NCBI GenBank assembly: GCA_022605405.1
Contig: JABYQQ010000025.1
Span: 62,001 to 126,000 of the forward strand
Source of the DNA: Earliella scabrosa
Taxonomy: Eukaryota > Basidiomycota > Agaricomycetes > Polyporales > Polyporaceae
Reading direction: 5' to 3'
Length of the DNA: 64,000 nucleotides
How positions within the stretch are numbered: the first letter of the stretch is position 1; the number at the start of each line of letters is the position of its first letter. Under the pieces are notes generated by a model that worked only from the letters and a program-made list of their open reading frames with translations, searched no databases and was not told where the DNA came from. Below are positions 33,770-46,800 of this stretch, in pieces. A program made the position numbers and the translations under genes.

Positions 33770-35490
33770 GCGCAAGCCTTGTCGAGGCCTGTGATGTCCA
33801 CGCTCACTCGGTGCGCATCCACATTCCAACGACGAAGAAGCATCACGCGCAGTTTGTGTGGATTTTGACTCGACAACAAGAAACGACATCTATGTCTTGA
33901 GCGTTAAGCTTCAAGCTCCTGGACCAGGGCAAGGGCGTAGGGCAGGCCACGGTATGCTATTGTAAACGCGGACTGACAAGTAGCGTACATTCGAGCGGTG
34001 CGCCACTACGGCTGCATCGAGCCCTACCCAAGCTCCCAATACGTCCAACTCACTCGTCATCATAGTACATGACAGCGAAGGAGTCCACAGTACAAGATCC
34101 TTGGCGTGCATAGCTAGAGGTTCGCGAGCGCGATGTCAAGAGGCAGGCGAGCAGACAAGCGGAGATTCGAGTGTCGAGCGTATAGGGGGTGGACCATTTG
34201 CGGCAAATGCGAGCTATTCGATGTGAATAGGCCGCTACTACATGCTGATGGGTGTGCTGATGAAAGTCGCTGGCGAAGGTATGCTCGAGTGGGCTGAACA
34301 CGTCGCGGCGCTGGGGTAGAGAAAGCAGGCGACGGTCGGGGTATGATCGAGGTTGGGCGGAGGAGAAGAGCCACTCGAAGATATAGATAGTAGTCGAGGC
34401 TCATGCAGGACGTTATGCCGAGCAGCAGGGAGCCGTTCTCTGCCGCGCTCGAGGCGCGAAGGTTTACAAAGATATCCCAGCAAGCCTACAGCGCACCACG
34501 AGCGCCACCAGCGAGATTGCGGACGAGGACGCTGGCAGATGGACAAGGACCCACTTGCGACGGACGGTCGAGCTTCAAGCGTCCTCGACCTCCCGACGCT
34601 GGCGTGTCCAAGCGCTCCCATTCGTGCACGGATGTCCGTGACTGATCGTCGCACGGGAACCGACAACGCGGACAGGGCGGGGACTCGAGATCCATGCATG
34701 TGCATGTCTGGACGATCCAAGCGTGCCTGGGGCCACTGGACCGGCGACTCGACGGACGATGACGGTCGTAGCTACTCGCTCTCGTGCTCGCGTTGCGTGT
34801 CATTCAATCGGCGGCGCGGCCATCTCGCCATCCCCCGGCCCGGACACCGACGAGATATGGCGGAGAGAGCGCGACGGCCGTGTTCATATCGACTTATCGG
34901 AACCCAGGCCCGTCGTCGACGTGTTCGATGCGGTCCTCGGCTCAGGCTGACAGCGGGTGGCCCAAGATCGGACAGCTTCAGATGTCCGTCTCCCAATCGC
35001 GCGTATGGAAGGAGTGAGCCGAGCCGTGCTGTCGTCGCACGAGTTGGACCCGAGTGTATGCGGCACAGAGGTGGACTTCCCGACCCAGCGCTGTCTGGGG
35101 CGTGTTCCGCGGGAAGCGAAGCTTGGGAGGAGCGTCTCGAGGGCGGACTCCCGCCGCGAGGTCGATGCACCGACTGATCAAGGAATGCTGCACTTCAATC
35201 GGACCAAGGCGGGACTACTAGGCGTAAGGCGAAAAGCTCATCCGAAGAACACCGGAGGCGCCCATGGCCCGAAACCCCCATCTTGCACGAAGTAATCGAC
35301 TAATCCCAGCTTGCTGCGGACACGTCTTCTTGAGAGCCTACTCAGAGCGAGAGGTTGGACCCACGCGCCCGCGTGCTGCCCTGTGTGAGACAGGAAGAAC
35401 TCGAAGTGTTCGACTCGAGATCTACGACGCTGCAGAGCGATCGTGCTCGTGGCTGCAGAGGGTGGTCCTCAAGTTGAGATGAAGCGTTCC
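33770..35490 (+). repeat. Module C, copy 4
   Basis: It is homologous to the copies at 4626, 14580 and 47000, resuming right after the insertion. The plus frame AKVYKDIPASLQRTTSATSE (about 34460-34520) is clearest here and agrees with the copy near 47700 (AKVYEDIPASLQRTTKVISE). This supports a plus-strand gene as the origin. A stop follows before the Arg-rich segment. Family unknown. Confidence 0.45.
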
Positions 35491-37255
35491 AGCACGCGCC
35501 AGCTGCCGGACTGTCGTAGCAGTGAGGATCCCGCTCTCGTGCCGAGGGCTGAAGCCTGACGAAGCAAACGTCTCGTGCCAGTGCCTCATTGAGGTCGAAG
35601 CAGGGGTACGAATATTCAAGCCGGGTTATGGAGGTTGAGGCGGACGATGGACATGGCTGAGCCAGGAGAAATAGGCCCTCGACAGTAGTCGTCGTCCTGG
35701 TCAAAGACAACGAACGAGCGACGTTCGAGTCGCATAGTATCGCGCACCCGCCCCGGGTGCAGTCGATTCTTGTGGGCGGGTAGATGGGAGGTAGGAGCCA
35801 TACGATGGTCGAGGCAGAGGGTACGCACTAATCGAGAGGAAGTGGGATAGTGGATCATGAATCTTGAAGCCTCCGTGCGCTTCAAAACCTCGCGACCAAG
35901 GGGAGACGCCTCAGAACCCCATCGGCCGTGATTTCTCGATTCTGTGAAGGTCTACGGGTCTACGGGTGGGAAAGAGGTCGGAATCAGTCTCATCACCCGG
36001 ATACCGAGGTATCGGAAGTCACGTACTCGAGGGAACAGTCTGAGATGGGACTTGGGGAGGCCGCGGAGCGAAGTACACAGGGGGAAGGGATCCCGCGTCT
36101 CGACTCTGTACAAGCAGGTCTAGGAGCAGAGGCCCACAGAAAACGGGGTATCAGCGGACTACACGGTGCACGGGTGCGCGCGAGGAAGGCGGGGTAGGGG
36201 AGTATGGGGGCGTACTGAGAGATGGAGACTTACTGCACCACGATTCTGCGCGTCGAGTCGTTTACGATGCGAGCGCCGCGAGCCCTCCATCATGACCTGC
36301 CCAGGCTCTCCGTGCCACGTAGATTCGCGCCGTGTAAGCCCTGTACCGAAGTCGGGCTACACTGTCGCTGTGTTCGTTCATGCATCATGCCCGGCTCGAG
36401 CCGGTTTGTCGGCCCATTCAGGATAGGGACGTAGAGGCAATGAAGTTGCGGTCGCCGTGAAGAAAATCTGCGTGCTTGAATAGAGCGGTTGAGGTACGGC
36501 TGAAAGAGGGAGCGACGTAGTGGAGTTGCAGCATGGATTCGGGGTGGAGCGAGCCGCCATTGCGGGGGACGAGTTACGACCAGGTTAGTGCTGGACTGGA
36601 TAGAATCAGCCGTAATTCCAAAGGCTGCGCAACGTCCTGGCGCACAGGATGCCGTGAGCACGTCTGAGCACGATGACTGGATCAGTACTTGGAGCACAAA
36701 CCTGGAGCTTCGCGCCCTTGACTCGAGGAGGGCCATCGTTCAGCAGGAGGAGACGACGTTGCCGGAGGCGCGATCGAGAAGGACTAAGCGGTGCGGGGAG
36801 GACGAAGCGAGCCTGAGGTCATGAACGTTGCTTGAGCGGTGGTCGTCGAAGTGCACTGTGCAGAGACTCCGAGAGCACCATCGACGCTCGCGGACGCTGC
36901 GACAGCGCATCCGGAAGTGCGGGCCGGTGTCCGAGCGCCCGCGAAGACGATCGCGTGTCGCCTTCCACGCTTTCCTCCGTGTCTGAGTCTCTCTCCTCTC
37001 CGTTCGCAACTAGTGTGAGCTCGCGATTCTCCCTCCTCGCCGATACTCACGCCCTTAACGCCTCCGACGCCTGGAATGTACAAGGGTGCCCTAGCCTCCG
37101 AGTGCGACGCGCGAGCCGACGCGCGCGTCGCTTCCCCCGCTTTCCTTCCTTCTCCCGCCATCTCTCTCGCCTCTAGTAACTGCCAGCTCACGACACGCCT
37201 TCAAGAACGACCGTGTAGCTAGGACCCTTTGCGAGTTACCGGGAGCGGACACGAG
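35490..37255 (+). repeat. Module D, copy 5, with cysteine-rich remnant
   Basis: The plus frame at 36315-36434 reads APCKPCTEVGLHCRCVRSC and ends in a stop. This pattern resembles the short Cys-cluster proteins often seen in mushrooms (CxxCxxxGxxC followed by more Cys), but the second half is lost. After it come a likely intron at 36579-36640 and a Glu-rich terminal frame (ELRALDSRRAIVQQEETTLP, about 36710-36770) ending EDEASLRS plus stop near 36824. The copies at 1-1774 and 48740-50525 show the same order with more damage. Confidence 0.4.
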
Positions 37256-38130
37256 ATGATGATCTCGACGCTGCTGCACGTGTTGAAGTGAGTCATACCA
37301 CGCTCTCGCCCTCTCAAACCTCGATGCTGGATGGGCATTGGACAGCAAGCACTTCGCGCAATCTGAGATTGCAGCCAGCCCAGCGCGCGATTTTTGTTTG
37401 TGCTGCTTGGGACGGGTGACGTGCCCGCGCAACCGGTGTTCGAGGGACCCCATGATGTGCGTATGCTTCTCCTGCGTCTCCTGGAGCCCGCCTTCGTGCA
37501 TCATAATCATTCCTTCTCCCCATGCTGGCGCTATGGCTTTGGGCGGCCGCTCTAACTCGCTATCCGCGTCCTTGCTTCGCTCGCTCGCTCGCTGTCCCAC
37601 TACCCATGCACGCTGACGAAACGCTCACGGATGATCTGCTCGTAGGCGTGATATGTGGCCCGCGCTCGTCGAGATGAACGATCGTGTACAGGGTCCATCT
37701 CGACCAGTCCGTCCACACTCCAAGTACGTGCAACCCGTACAACCGGACCGCTCGTGGGGGGTGATCGCGTTCTTCAAGTTGAGCCGCCTGACGCTGTTCG
37801 AGGGCGAGTCCTTGGGCGAAGCTCAGGAGATAGGAGACGTGCGTGATACGAAATTGGTGCGTCACCGTTGTTCGTGGCCGTGGCTGGTGAGTATCGTGCT
37901 GATGTGGTGCGCAGGGGCCTGTTCATCCCGTCGTAGATCTACAACTTCGCGGTTGGGCCGCAGCACCTGTACGTCGTGACTGTGAGCGTCGTCGCGCTCT
38001 TCTGGAGTACGTCGTCTGCTTACTGTCGTCTACTTCTCTATCGATGCTGACAGTGCTGCACAGACGCGTCTGAGCTCAGTGAAATCGCGGCGGACCTTGC
38101 ACACGATCAGGCTCCTACAGACGACGTGAA
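37256..38130 (+). pseudogene. Mpv17/PMP22-like membrane protein, decayed copy 4
   Basis: The first exon MMISTLLHVL is intact, with its GTGAGT donor at 37288. The GDV block appears as LLGTGDVPAQPVFEG near 37400-37445 (expected GDVxAQ with a changed middle residue). Later pieces are GVIAFFKLSRLTLFEGESLG (37760-37819), then AQEIGDVRDTKLVRHRC, and VVTVSVVALFW-like sequence at about 37980-38005. The last exon remnant near 38070-38110 is badly damaged. The middle block WLQLLNR is not recognisable here. Confidence 0.55.
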
Positions 38131-38888
38131 CAAACCACAGTGAACATTGGAAGAAGACGTGTTGTCGTACATGCGCATACCCTCGACGATCTCGCCGGAC
38201 GCAGACGTGTTTGCACGATGCTGGTATATAGGTAGATCGCGCGCGATACCTCGAGTATTCGTGGTTTATATATAAGGCGCTTAGGCGGTCATCCGAGTCG
38301 AACATGTTGCCTGCTCGTGCGGAACGTACCTTGCGATGAGGTGAGTGGTCCGGACTTTGCCTCTCTGGATTATGACCCTGAGGGGCGAGGAAAGGTGTCT
38401 GCCTGGCTGACGCTCGGCACTGGCGCGAGAGAACGCGGCTTCTGGTCGTTGCGTACATGGGCGGTCGCCCGGAATATCTGAACTCATCCACGTCAGCAAT
38501 ATGTGAGTGCTTTCTGTCTTCTGGCGTCGCTCGGAGGCGACTCTAAAGTAGGGTGTGGTAAGACGTCTCGTTGCACTGCATGTGGAGGTCTTCTCGTCTA
38601 CTGCGCATCGCATTGGGGACTCGTTTACCGCATGCCGGAGCTCAGTAAGCACAGGAGGTCCACCTTGTGGCTTATGCGATGTAGGCACGGAAGATGTTAT
38701 CCAATCAAATTTCCCGTACCAGCTTCGAAGCGGCCCGAGGTACTGCCGCCGCGAGGCTGCCGCATGGTGTCCATGAACGCGAGGCAAAATGTAAACCGGT
38801 TTGGACGTTGCGCAGTCAGAAGAGCTCGAGACCTTTTGAGAAGAGACCGTCGTCACTGTTCACTTCGCGCCCCTCCCATCTCCACATC
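38131..38888 (+). other. Upstream region of FBW3 (diverged module G trace)
   Basis: The first part resembles 9040-9200 (TGAGGTGAGT at about 38336, as at 9177). The rest is too diverged to align by eye with the other FBW promoters, apart from a shared ATCCAATCA (CCAAT at 38701-38705). FBW3 has thus lost most of the promoter similarity that FBW1, FBW2 and FBW4 share. Confidence 0.3.
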
Positions 38889-41340
38889 ATGCCCATGCAT
38901 CTCCTTCGTCCCTTCCCCGGCATCCTGGCTCTCGAGATCGAGGAAGGCATCATCGACGCACTTGAGGACAGCGTCCCGGCTCTACGCTGTTGCGCTTTGG
39001 TGTGTCGGGCATGGTACATCCGTAGCCGTTGTTACCTCCTTCGCACCGTCACCGTCCAAACCACCGATCGCCTTGATCAATTCTGCACCTACTTCTCTCA
39101 CCGTCCATTTCTCACGCGCCATGTATCTGTTCTGCGTATCTGGCCAGAGATGGATCCCAGACCTCGCCGATGTCCAGACATCGTATGGAGTCCTCTAGCA
39201 TTCCAGCTACCCTGCATCCGAGAGTTGTCGCTCTGCGGTGACCGATCATCCCCAGCATCCGACCAACGACACATTTCCTTTCATCAGTCCACCCTCATTG
39301 CCCTCCGGTACTCCCACCCAGCTCTAGAAACTCTTGAATTGGCTTCTATCAAGTTGCAGAGCCCACAGGAGCTCCTACGGCTGTTGACGGCCTTGCCATC
39401 ATTACGCAACCTGAATATCGGTGTGCTAGAGGTTGTACATGTCAATGTAGATTCCGCCAGGCAGGCGATCATGCGCCGCTCACAGATGGTCAATGTGAAA
39501 AGGATCTCTGTGAGTGTGTTTTGACCTATATACAGCATTTGGCACTGAACATTATTCAGATCTCTGTACCTGTGAGTATATGTCAATCTATGTACATCAA
39601 TATAATTGCACTGAAGACTATTTAGAGCCACGTAAGAACGTCTACCGAGGTGCTGTCAATTGTTCTGGAGACGGTGCAATATAAACTTGAAGAACTTGTC
39701 ATGCCTCCCCCAGATGGTAGGCGTACTTTGTGTGAATGAAACTACTAGATCATAACCCTTTGCAGGCTCTATTGTTTTACCCACCCTTGATCTGCTGCGC
39801 ATTCTGACTCTTCAATATGGAGGACCTTCACACACTGAAAGCGGTGTTGCGTCCATGCTTCAGTCAAGCTGTGACAGTATCAAGGCAATGGGCCTCGGGA
39901 GACTTGAAGATATCCGCTTTCAATTTGCCAAGTGGCCTTCCACTAGTCTTCATGAGTGGATCAAACTTCCTGCTGTGTTGGAGAAGGCTGCCGTTTTAGA
40001 TGAGATTCTTGTCTCTGCACCATCAAGGCCGAAGGTCACCATCAATATTCCCAGCTTGACATGCGAACATGCCGGCCCGATCTTCGAGATTGCACGCACA
40101 CTGTTCTCCCGTACAGACAAGGCAAGGAAACTCTTCATGGCTCCCGCGTGTGAGTAACTGTGCATTTAGAGCTTAGGGGTTTGGCTTAGACACAAGTGCA
40201 TACACAGCATCGAAATGTCTGGGGAACATTGGACACCGGCGACACATAACAGCTCTCACAATCTCCCCGGACGGTCTGTGGGCTGTAACCCGTGGTTATG
40301 ACGACACTCGGACTGCGAAACTCATATTGTGGAGCATTCATCAGCATACTCTAGTTCACGAGTGGGAATGGGGCGAGGCCAATGCTGTGATCTCCCTCGA
40401 CAGCCAGTTTGTCACCGGATTAGTTGAGGAAGGGTCGGACCATCTTCTGATTTACAGTCTGCGGAGTCCATCATCACCACCCGCCAGGCTGGCCCTACCG
40501 AGAAATCCAAGCTTTGAGCGCCGTGTCAATGGTGCGGGTGTCACATGTCTATGGTCCCCCAACGGCACGAAGCTTGTAGTACACATCAGCAACATTGATT
40601 ACGATCAGGTTTTCGTCTTCAGCCTGCCGAGTTGGGCTCTCCATCTTTCCATCTCTCAAGATCAGTCTTTTTATGACGACGTTTATGCGGCCAACCTCTT
40701 TCTGCACGATGAAAATCAACTTCTAGCTGCTAGCAGCACTGGAAATGGATATCAAATCTGGAATTTCGCACATCGCAACCTCCGTTACCAGCCATTCCCC
40801 TCCCACTGGCGCACAGGCGTCCTGGGACTCGGTTTCATACGGTTCTATCAACATTACGCCATCTACCACAGAGGCAAGTCACCACATCATGAGCCCAACG
40901 AAACTTTCACAATTGAAGTGTTTGACTTGCTCGCCAAGCGTTGCCTTGCTACCCTTCCCTCGACCGGCCAAGGCCTAGACGCCGCGCTCTCCCCGGATGC
41001 ATCCTGTATCACTGTCATCTTCACCGATGCGACAGCGAAGACATGGGAGTTGGCTACCAAGACACAAGTTCACTCCTTTCGAGATCCATATGCGACGGTA
41101 TCTCTCATGGGATGCTTCCCCGACTTCTCCCCGGATGGCATTCATGTTCTGCTTCGCTACCATGACGGAACTATGCGACTATTACGGGCTGCTGATGGAG
41201 TATGTCTAGCAACTCTGGCTGCCCCGAGTCATCGGCCGGTGAACTGCTGTTCAGACTTTACTCCCGATGGAAAGACAATATGCTATACAACGGAGGACGG
41301 TCACGTCATTTTCGCACCCATTGGACACCTACTTTCATAG
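38889..41340 (+). CDS. FBW3: F-box, leucine-rich and WD40 protein, most divergent copy
   Basis: The exons are 38889-39509, a 12-nt micro-exon 39560-39571, 39626-39716, 39766-40149 and 40208-41340, joining to 746 residues. The F-box is at about residues 5-50 (ILALEIEEGIIDALEDS, CALVCRAWYIRSRCYLL). Leucine-rich strands follow (IRELSLCGD, LETLELASIKL, LPSLRNLNIGVL). The propeller includes ITALTISPDGLWAVTRGYDD, ALSPDASCITVIFTDATAKT and FSPDGIHVLLRYHDGTMRLL. The first intron is duplicated relative to the paralogues: a second intron of the same type follows four extra codons (ISVP). Skipping the micro-exon would keep the frame, so both forms could be made. It is the oldest-looking copy, with divergence over the whole length but no break. 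Confidence 0.88.
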
Positions 41341-42780
41341 CATGATTCTCCCCACCCACCTAGAGCTTTCACTCCTCTGACTGTATGACTGTTCTTGTCG
41401 TTCTCGGACCAACTATATTGCCTACCACGCATCAGTTGAAAGTTCACGCTCTGTAACTTAGCTTATTCCCTTCCGAGACCGCGCTTCCCAGCTCATGACT
41501 CGGCATCTCTTTGGATCCTCCGTTTGCATCTGAAGCTATGTACATTGACAGTATAGTTCGAAGTTACGGAAGTACGTGCCATACTTATGCATCATCTGTA
41601 CGCCGCGAGCATCCCGTGGGATGTACGAGCACTCGGTATGCACGTATAGCAATCCACGGGGACCCTACCTGTCCATGTAGCACCTCAGGCCTCAGGTAAC
41701 GTACGAGTCATCGCCACAGAATATCCGCAGTCAGAGGTTTAGCACGGAGTTACCAAACACCTCTTGCTTCTCGTGGTGTGGGTGTCAACTGCGTCACGGA
41801 GTACAATGCGACGGAGGACTGGATACGACTGGAACATACTCTGACTTCTTCGATGGGACGACTCGGTTGGAGACGCAAGCAGGCAATCAACGCGAATGGC
41901 GCCGGTTGCCTACCCGCAGAGCCATGGCGGAGGGCAAGAACGAATGGGGACAACACGCGTGCCGGGCCTGTGTGTCGTGACAGAGGACATCGCTGCGGAT
42001 TGCTGCTAGTATCTTCCCTGTACGATTGACTATTTGAGCTGACCATAAGTACATACTTCCGGCACGCAGCACCAACAGGGAACGAGTCTGACGGAGGATA
42101 CGTGAGGGCGGGACAGTGAGCGATGTATGTCGTTGTGCGGGTAGATCTCGTAGGTGTGTCGGCGGTCGCTGCGCCAAGAAGTGTGCAGGTTTACTCGGAC
42201 GTGATATACCGATCGCGACGGTCTATGACCACATGATATTTCATTGACGACGGCTCAGCTGCCACAAAAGCAGCGACATCTCGCACCGCTTCGGCGTATG
42301 GCGCGAACGGTGCGAGACTGCAAGAGAGCGGATAATATGTATGATTAACTGGCGTTGCTCTGTGGGCCGGAAGTGAGCTCGTTTTTGGATGGTATCTCTC
42401 TGAGGTGGCATAGTCCTGGACGGAACGAGCCGCAAGTTCAGAAGGGGTCGTGCTACCCCGGGCCGTGGCAAGACACAAGACACAAGACTCAAGGCCGAGG
42501 ATAGAAACGGGAGATGATTTCGGAAACGCTCTTGACAGACTAGGACCGAGGGGCAGGGCAGCGACGTATTCCGCACACGACGCTGCCAGTTCGTCCTCAT
42601 CCACGAAGCGTTGCTCGGTCGTCTGCAGCACGAGCTCCACGATGTGGTAACGGGAAGGTGACCGTGCGACGCCAGCCACGGAGGATAAGACCTCGTGCCG
42701 CTCACGAGTACCAGGGTAGGGCCTGAGGATGCCGGACTGACAGGACGGCTGAGAATGTGGGTGTAAGAGGGTCGTCATAA
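41341..42780 (-). repeat. Module E-prime, copy 1, with a 195-codon minus-strand frame
   Basis: This is homologous to 55001-55750 downstream of FBW4 (shared CATCTGAAGCTAT at about 41528 and 55131). The minus strand has an open frame at 42191-42778. Part of it, VARSPSRYHIVELVLQTTEQ followed by RFVDEDEL, aligns with IARSPSSYDVEELALQLIEK and RFVD on the minus strand near 55630-55720. In both copies it is preceded by DVPLTCCDSDP-like sequence. The other copy has a stop after RFVD. This is probably a remnant of a gene opposite in direction to the F-box genes. No family recognised. Confidence 0.35.
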
Positions 42781-43800
42781 GAATGGGATCTGAGTCGCAG
42801 CAGGTGAGAGGAACGTCTTCGGAGTCGCATTTTGGGCCTCGACGGTCTTTGACGATGAGATGAGAGCTGAGGATGTGGCCTGCAGAGCGGAGAGACGTCG
42901 AGGGTCATTGTCTGAGGACCTAAGCGAGGACGGCTCGTGACGGACCTCGGGCCTGGAGAGCATGCCAGACGTAGGCCTCCCGTACAGCGTTGGCTGGCGG
43001 AAGGGTGTGCAAGATTGAGAGGTGCGGCCGCAACGCTTCGCCTCCCGCTACATGGGACGTCGCTCGGCGCAGCGAATGGAGTTAGCGGTCGGCTAATCTG
43101 GTATAAACGATGCATTGTAGATGTAGCAAAAGATCAGTATAAAATGAGACGTACCACCGTACGGTCTTCCTCCTCAAGCTTCAGGCTTCGGCACTCGTAT
43201 CTCCGGCCTGCGTTCAGCATCGAGTTGAAAGTTGAGCCTTGATGGAAGCGAGGAATCTGGTAACCCCAAGTTAGTCCTGATAGCACAAGTATCGCTTAAA
43301 AACAACCCTGATCATCCTCTCATGAGTAACCGACCACAATCGCTACTCGACAAGCCTCTGGATCGCGTTGAGCCTCGATAGCGACGATGCTCTCCAAGTC
43401 TGGCAGCTCGACGGAGCTGTGGAGATTGGAGATCAGTACAGAGACTAACAGGGTCTCCGCATGCTCACCTCCAATTATTCGTGTTTATGGCCATGTCGAG
43501 AGCAGCGAGGGCGCAAGTGGCGAACAAGTAGCAGAATGTTGGTGGTCACAGAGGCTCAGGAAGTTGAACTGGCAGTGGACGACTCGCTACCCATGCCACG
43601 TGGTGTGGGCGCTCAATCGCTGGCGCAGTCCTCGGTGCGATGCCGGTCTTCTGAATCTCTCCACCCAATCTCAACCCATCTCTTGCCATCAGTGCTCTGC
43701 ATGCGCTTGTATCGACCTCCCGAACGTCACAGCGCATCGAGATGCAGGGGGACACGCGTCGTGGACGGAACAGGTGACGATTGGCAGACCCAGGCTGGTG
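42781..43800 (-). repeat. Module E, copy 2
   Basis: It aligns with 16700-17560 and 56000-56560. The minus strand carries the terminal-exon remnant SVELPDLESIVAIEAQRDPE ending in a stop near 43325, preceded by an intron-like stretch ending CCACAG. It lies upstream of, and opposite to, the SET3-like copy, as in the block at 16.7-20.4 kb. Confidence 0.35.
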
Positions 43801-46800
43801 ACTGGTGAGTACGACGTCGACGCGTCGCGATAGCTCCCATCTCATCCACCTCACCGGCCTCCTTCGTTTCCACCGCCCACAGCCTGGCAGAGGACGAACA
43901 CGTCGACTGCGACAGTTCATGGCGCCTCACGCGCGTCCCATAACAAAGGTTATCGTCACCTTCGACGACTCCCGCGACCGTTTCCGTCGCGTCGCCTCCG
44001 ACTGGCGTGGAATGGACCCCCTCAGTCGCTACTCCCTGGCTACTCCTCGTATTCCTCGCTGCACCAACTCTGCTCTCCTTAGTCCCTCGGAGAGTTCTAC
44101 TGCCCTGTCCCTCTTTCCGTCTATCCCGTGTCGAGCAACGCTGTGGCCTTCCCGTCGTTCTTCGTCAACGGGTACGTCCGCTGTCTTACCCTATTCATCC
44201 CACGCAGCCCATTTAATCCTCTTTCCTTGTTGACCAACGATCATCCCCGCTGCTAGCTATCCCCGCCACCCGCGCAATGAATGCGCGCATCTTGGCATAC
44301 GCAATCTCTTCGGCCCCTTCTCGACATCGTGTTGGGCGTGCTTATCGCTGGCGACAAGCCGCGCTTGGTCTGCAGCTCTGCCAGTCGAAGCCCGCCTGGT
44401 GAACGAGGATCCAGTCCTGAATCTTCGCGCTGCGGGATCCGAAGGCAAACGAGGTCGTGCCGCGCTGGGAGTGGGACGAGGACAATGTCGTGAGCCATCT
44501 CTCTGCGCTGATTCACAGCCCGGTCGAGTTCTGGCACCGATCTCCCTCTTCTCAGCATTCTCCTATGCACACCGTCCCGGATCCACCTTCTACGAGCCCA
44601 GATCATCTCGATGCCGCCCACACCCGCTTCATCCACCGTGGTCGCGTGCGGCGGGTACACGCAACATGGTGTTCACCCGCATGGTCGGCTTCGTCGAGGA
44701 CCAGACGCTGCTGACACCTTCGCCATCGCCTCCGTTGCAGTCCACTCAGGAGAAGTACGGCGCCCAAGTTTGGGCAGAGGCGGAGGAGGATGCTGAGGAG
44801 GAGAGCCCTATCGACTGGACACTCTGGTCCGACTGCGGTGCGCATCTCGTTCAGTAGCGGTATCGGCGACGTGGAGTTGGTCCGCTTTCCCTGAGGCCGG
44901 CTCCTCGTATCTATCCCCTGGAATCACAACATGTCTTGACCTGAGGACCTCCACAGTGCGTCGGAGGATCGTACGGGCAGGGGGCGCGGGATCGACGACG
45001 ATAGCGACGGCGCAAGTCCCTCTGAGGTCAGTCCCCACATCTTCATTGCTAGCTCCGCGATGCTGACGTTCAACAGCTCGCGGTCCGGCCCGGCGCCCCT
45101 CACGGGGGTCATCCACCATGGACGTGGGCTCGTCAACGCCAGAGGGCCGATGCCAATCTCCACTACAGCTACGCAAGGCGCGGATCGCGAACAGCGCCGA
45201 ACGGCTGCACGAGCACAAAAAGCACTGTGACTCGGACGTTGACATGTAGGAGCGAGCCACAACAGCCCAGCGCGGAAGAGGTCGGAGACCGTCCAGGATG
45301 AATCGTATCTCGGTGCGTCCGTCGCGGTATCTCTCTACGATTGGGTGATATACTGATGGTCGTTGAAGACACGCAGGACGTACCCCTTCCGCCCTTTCCG
45401 TCGTCCCGCACTGAGCTCTCTCGACGACGTCCACCATCACCGCCACCACCCTCCGATCTCCGCATCGTCGTCCACCCCTTTGACGGCCTCCCTGTCTTCA
45501 AGATCGGACCGGGCCGTCGACGGCTCCGCGTCCCCATCGATTCCTCTCAGTGTCGTTCCTCGCCCTCGCACCGACTGTGAAGACCGGCCAACCCGCATTC
45601 ATGTTTCTTCTGCGTCCGCTCCCGCTACCTCCTCGTCGCCCACCACGTCCGTCACCAAGTCTAAGTCCGTGAGGAAGGCGGCCGCTTGTCCGCGAACGCC
45701 GGCTGACCCGACTGCTGAAGTTGTCGTTGCTTCGTCGCGACGACCTGGTCAAGGGCCAGAGCAGGAAGGTCGGGTCCGAGTCCGAGTCGGCGCGTTCTCC
45801 AGCGACGCTCGCTGTGTCTCTCTCGCCGGCTCCGCCGTCTTGTATCGTCGTTACGCTCGAGGGGCCTGATCCACCAGGAGACGGCTACAACAGCCATTCG
45901 GCTCCTCATTTGACGTGCGCTCAATCCCGACTGCTCCCTCTGATTCGGCAGCTTTCGCTTTCGCTTCGTCGTTGGGCAACTCTCATCCAAGACCTTCTTC
46001 TATCGTTGACGATCGGATGGACCCTATGGATGTCGCGGACGAGTTGCACGCACCGGCCATTACTGCCACGACCACACTCGCGCTCGAGACAGCACTCGAC
46101 GCCGAAGCCCACTCCCCTTCCGGCCCTCAACCCGATCCTTCACTCATCGTTCCTCCGCTAGCCGAACCGAAGCGCCTCCTCCCGTCCGAGAGCCCGAGCC
46201 GACGCCGGAGCCGGGATACGCGGAGGCACCGACCAAGGCGAAGCTCTCGCTGAAGGACTTCGCGCTGTGGAACAGGAAGGAGCGCGAGGAGAGGCAGAGG
46301 GAGGAGACGGCAGACGCGTCACGGCTCTTGAACTTGGGCGGTGAGCTTCTGATCCACCAGCACTGGAAGCACGAGCGCGAGCACCCGTCAGAGCGTGCGA
46401 AGATGGAGAGGATGGACAGGGAGGGAGGGGCTGTCTCCAGGTGCGCGCGTCGGGACGTTGTCGCCAGACACGACGCCAGCTCGTCTGCAACCGCGACGGT
46501 CGAGGGATGTTCGCTGCGGGAGTCTGAGGAGATGCACGACGTTTGCGCCTCGGACGTCAACGATCACGACAGTCGAACTGGTACACGGCAGGGATGCGGG
46601 CGGGGACTCGGAGGACGTGGCCATGGAGGACGCACCTCTGTCGGAGTCCAAGGCGGAGGAAGCTGCCGGGCCGTCGTCATCAGATGAACCGTCTGTCATC
46701 TCGGTTCCAGTCGTCAGCGAGCCTGTCCCAGCGTCGGTCGGGCTCGGCTCGGTTCAGGATCGCCCACCTAGTCCTCAGTGACCCCGTGCAAGAGAGGAGA

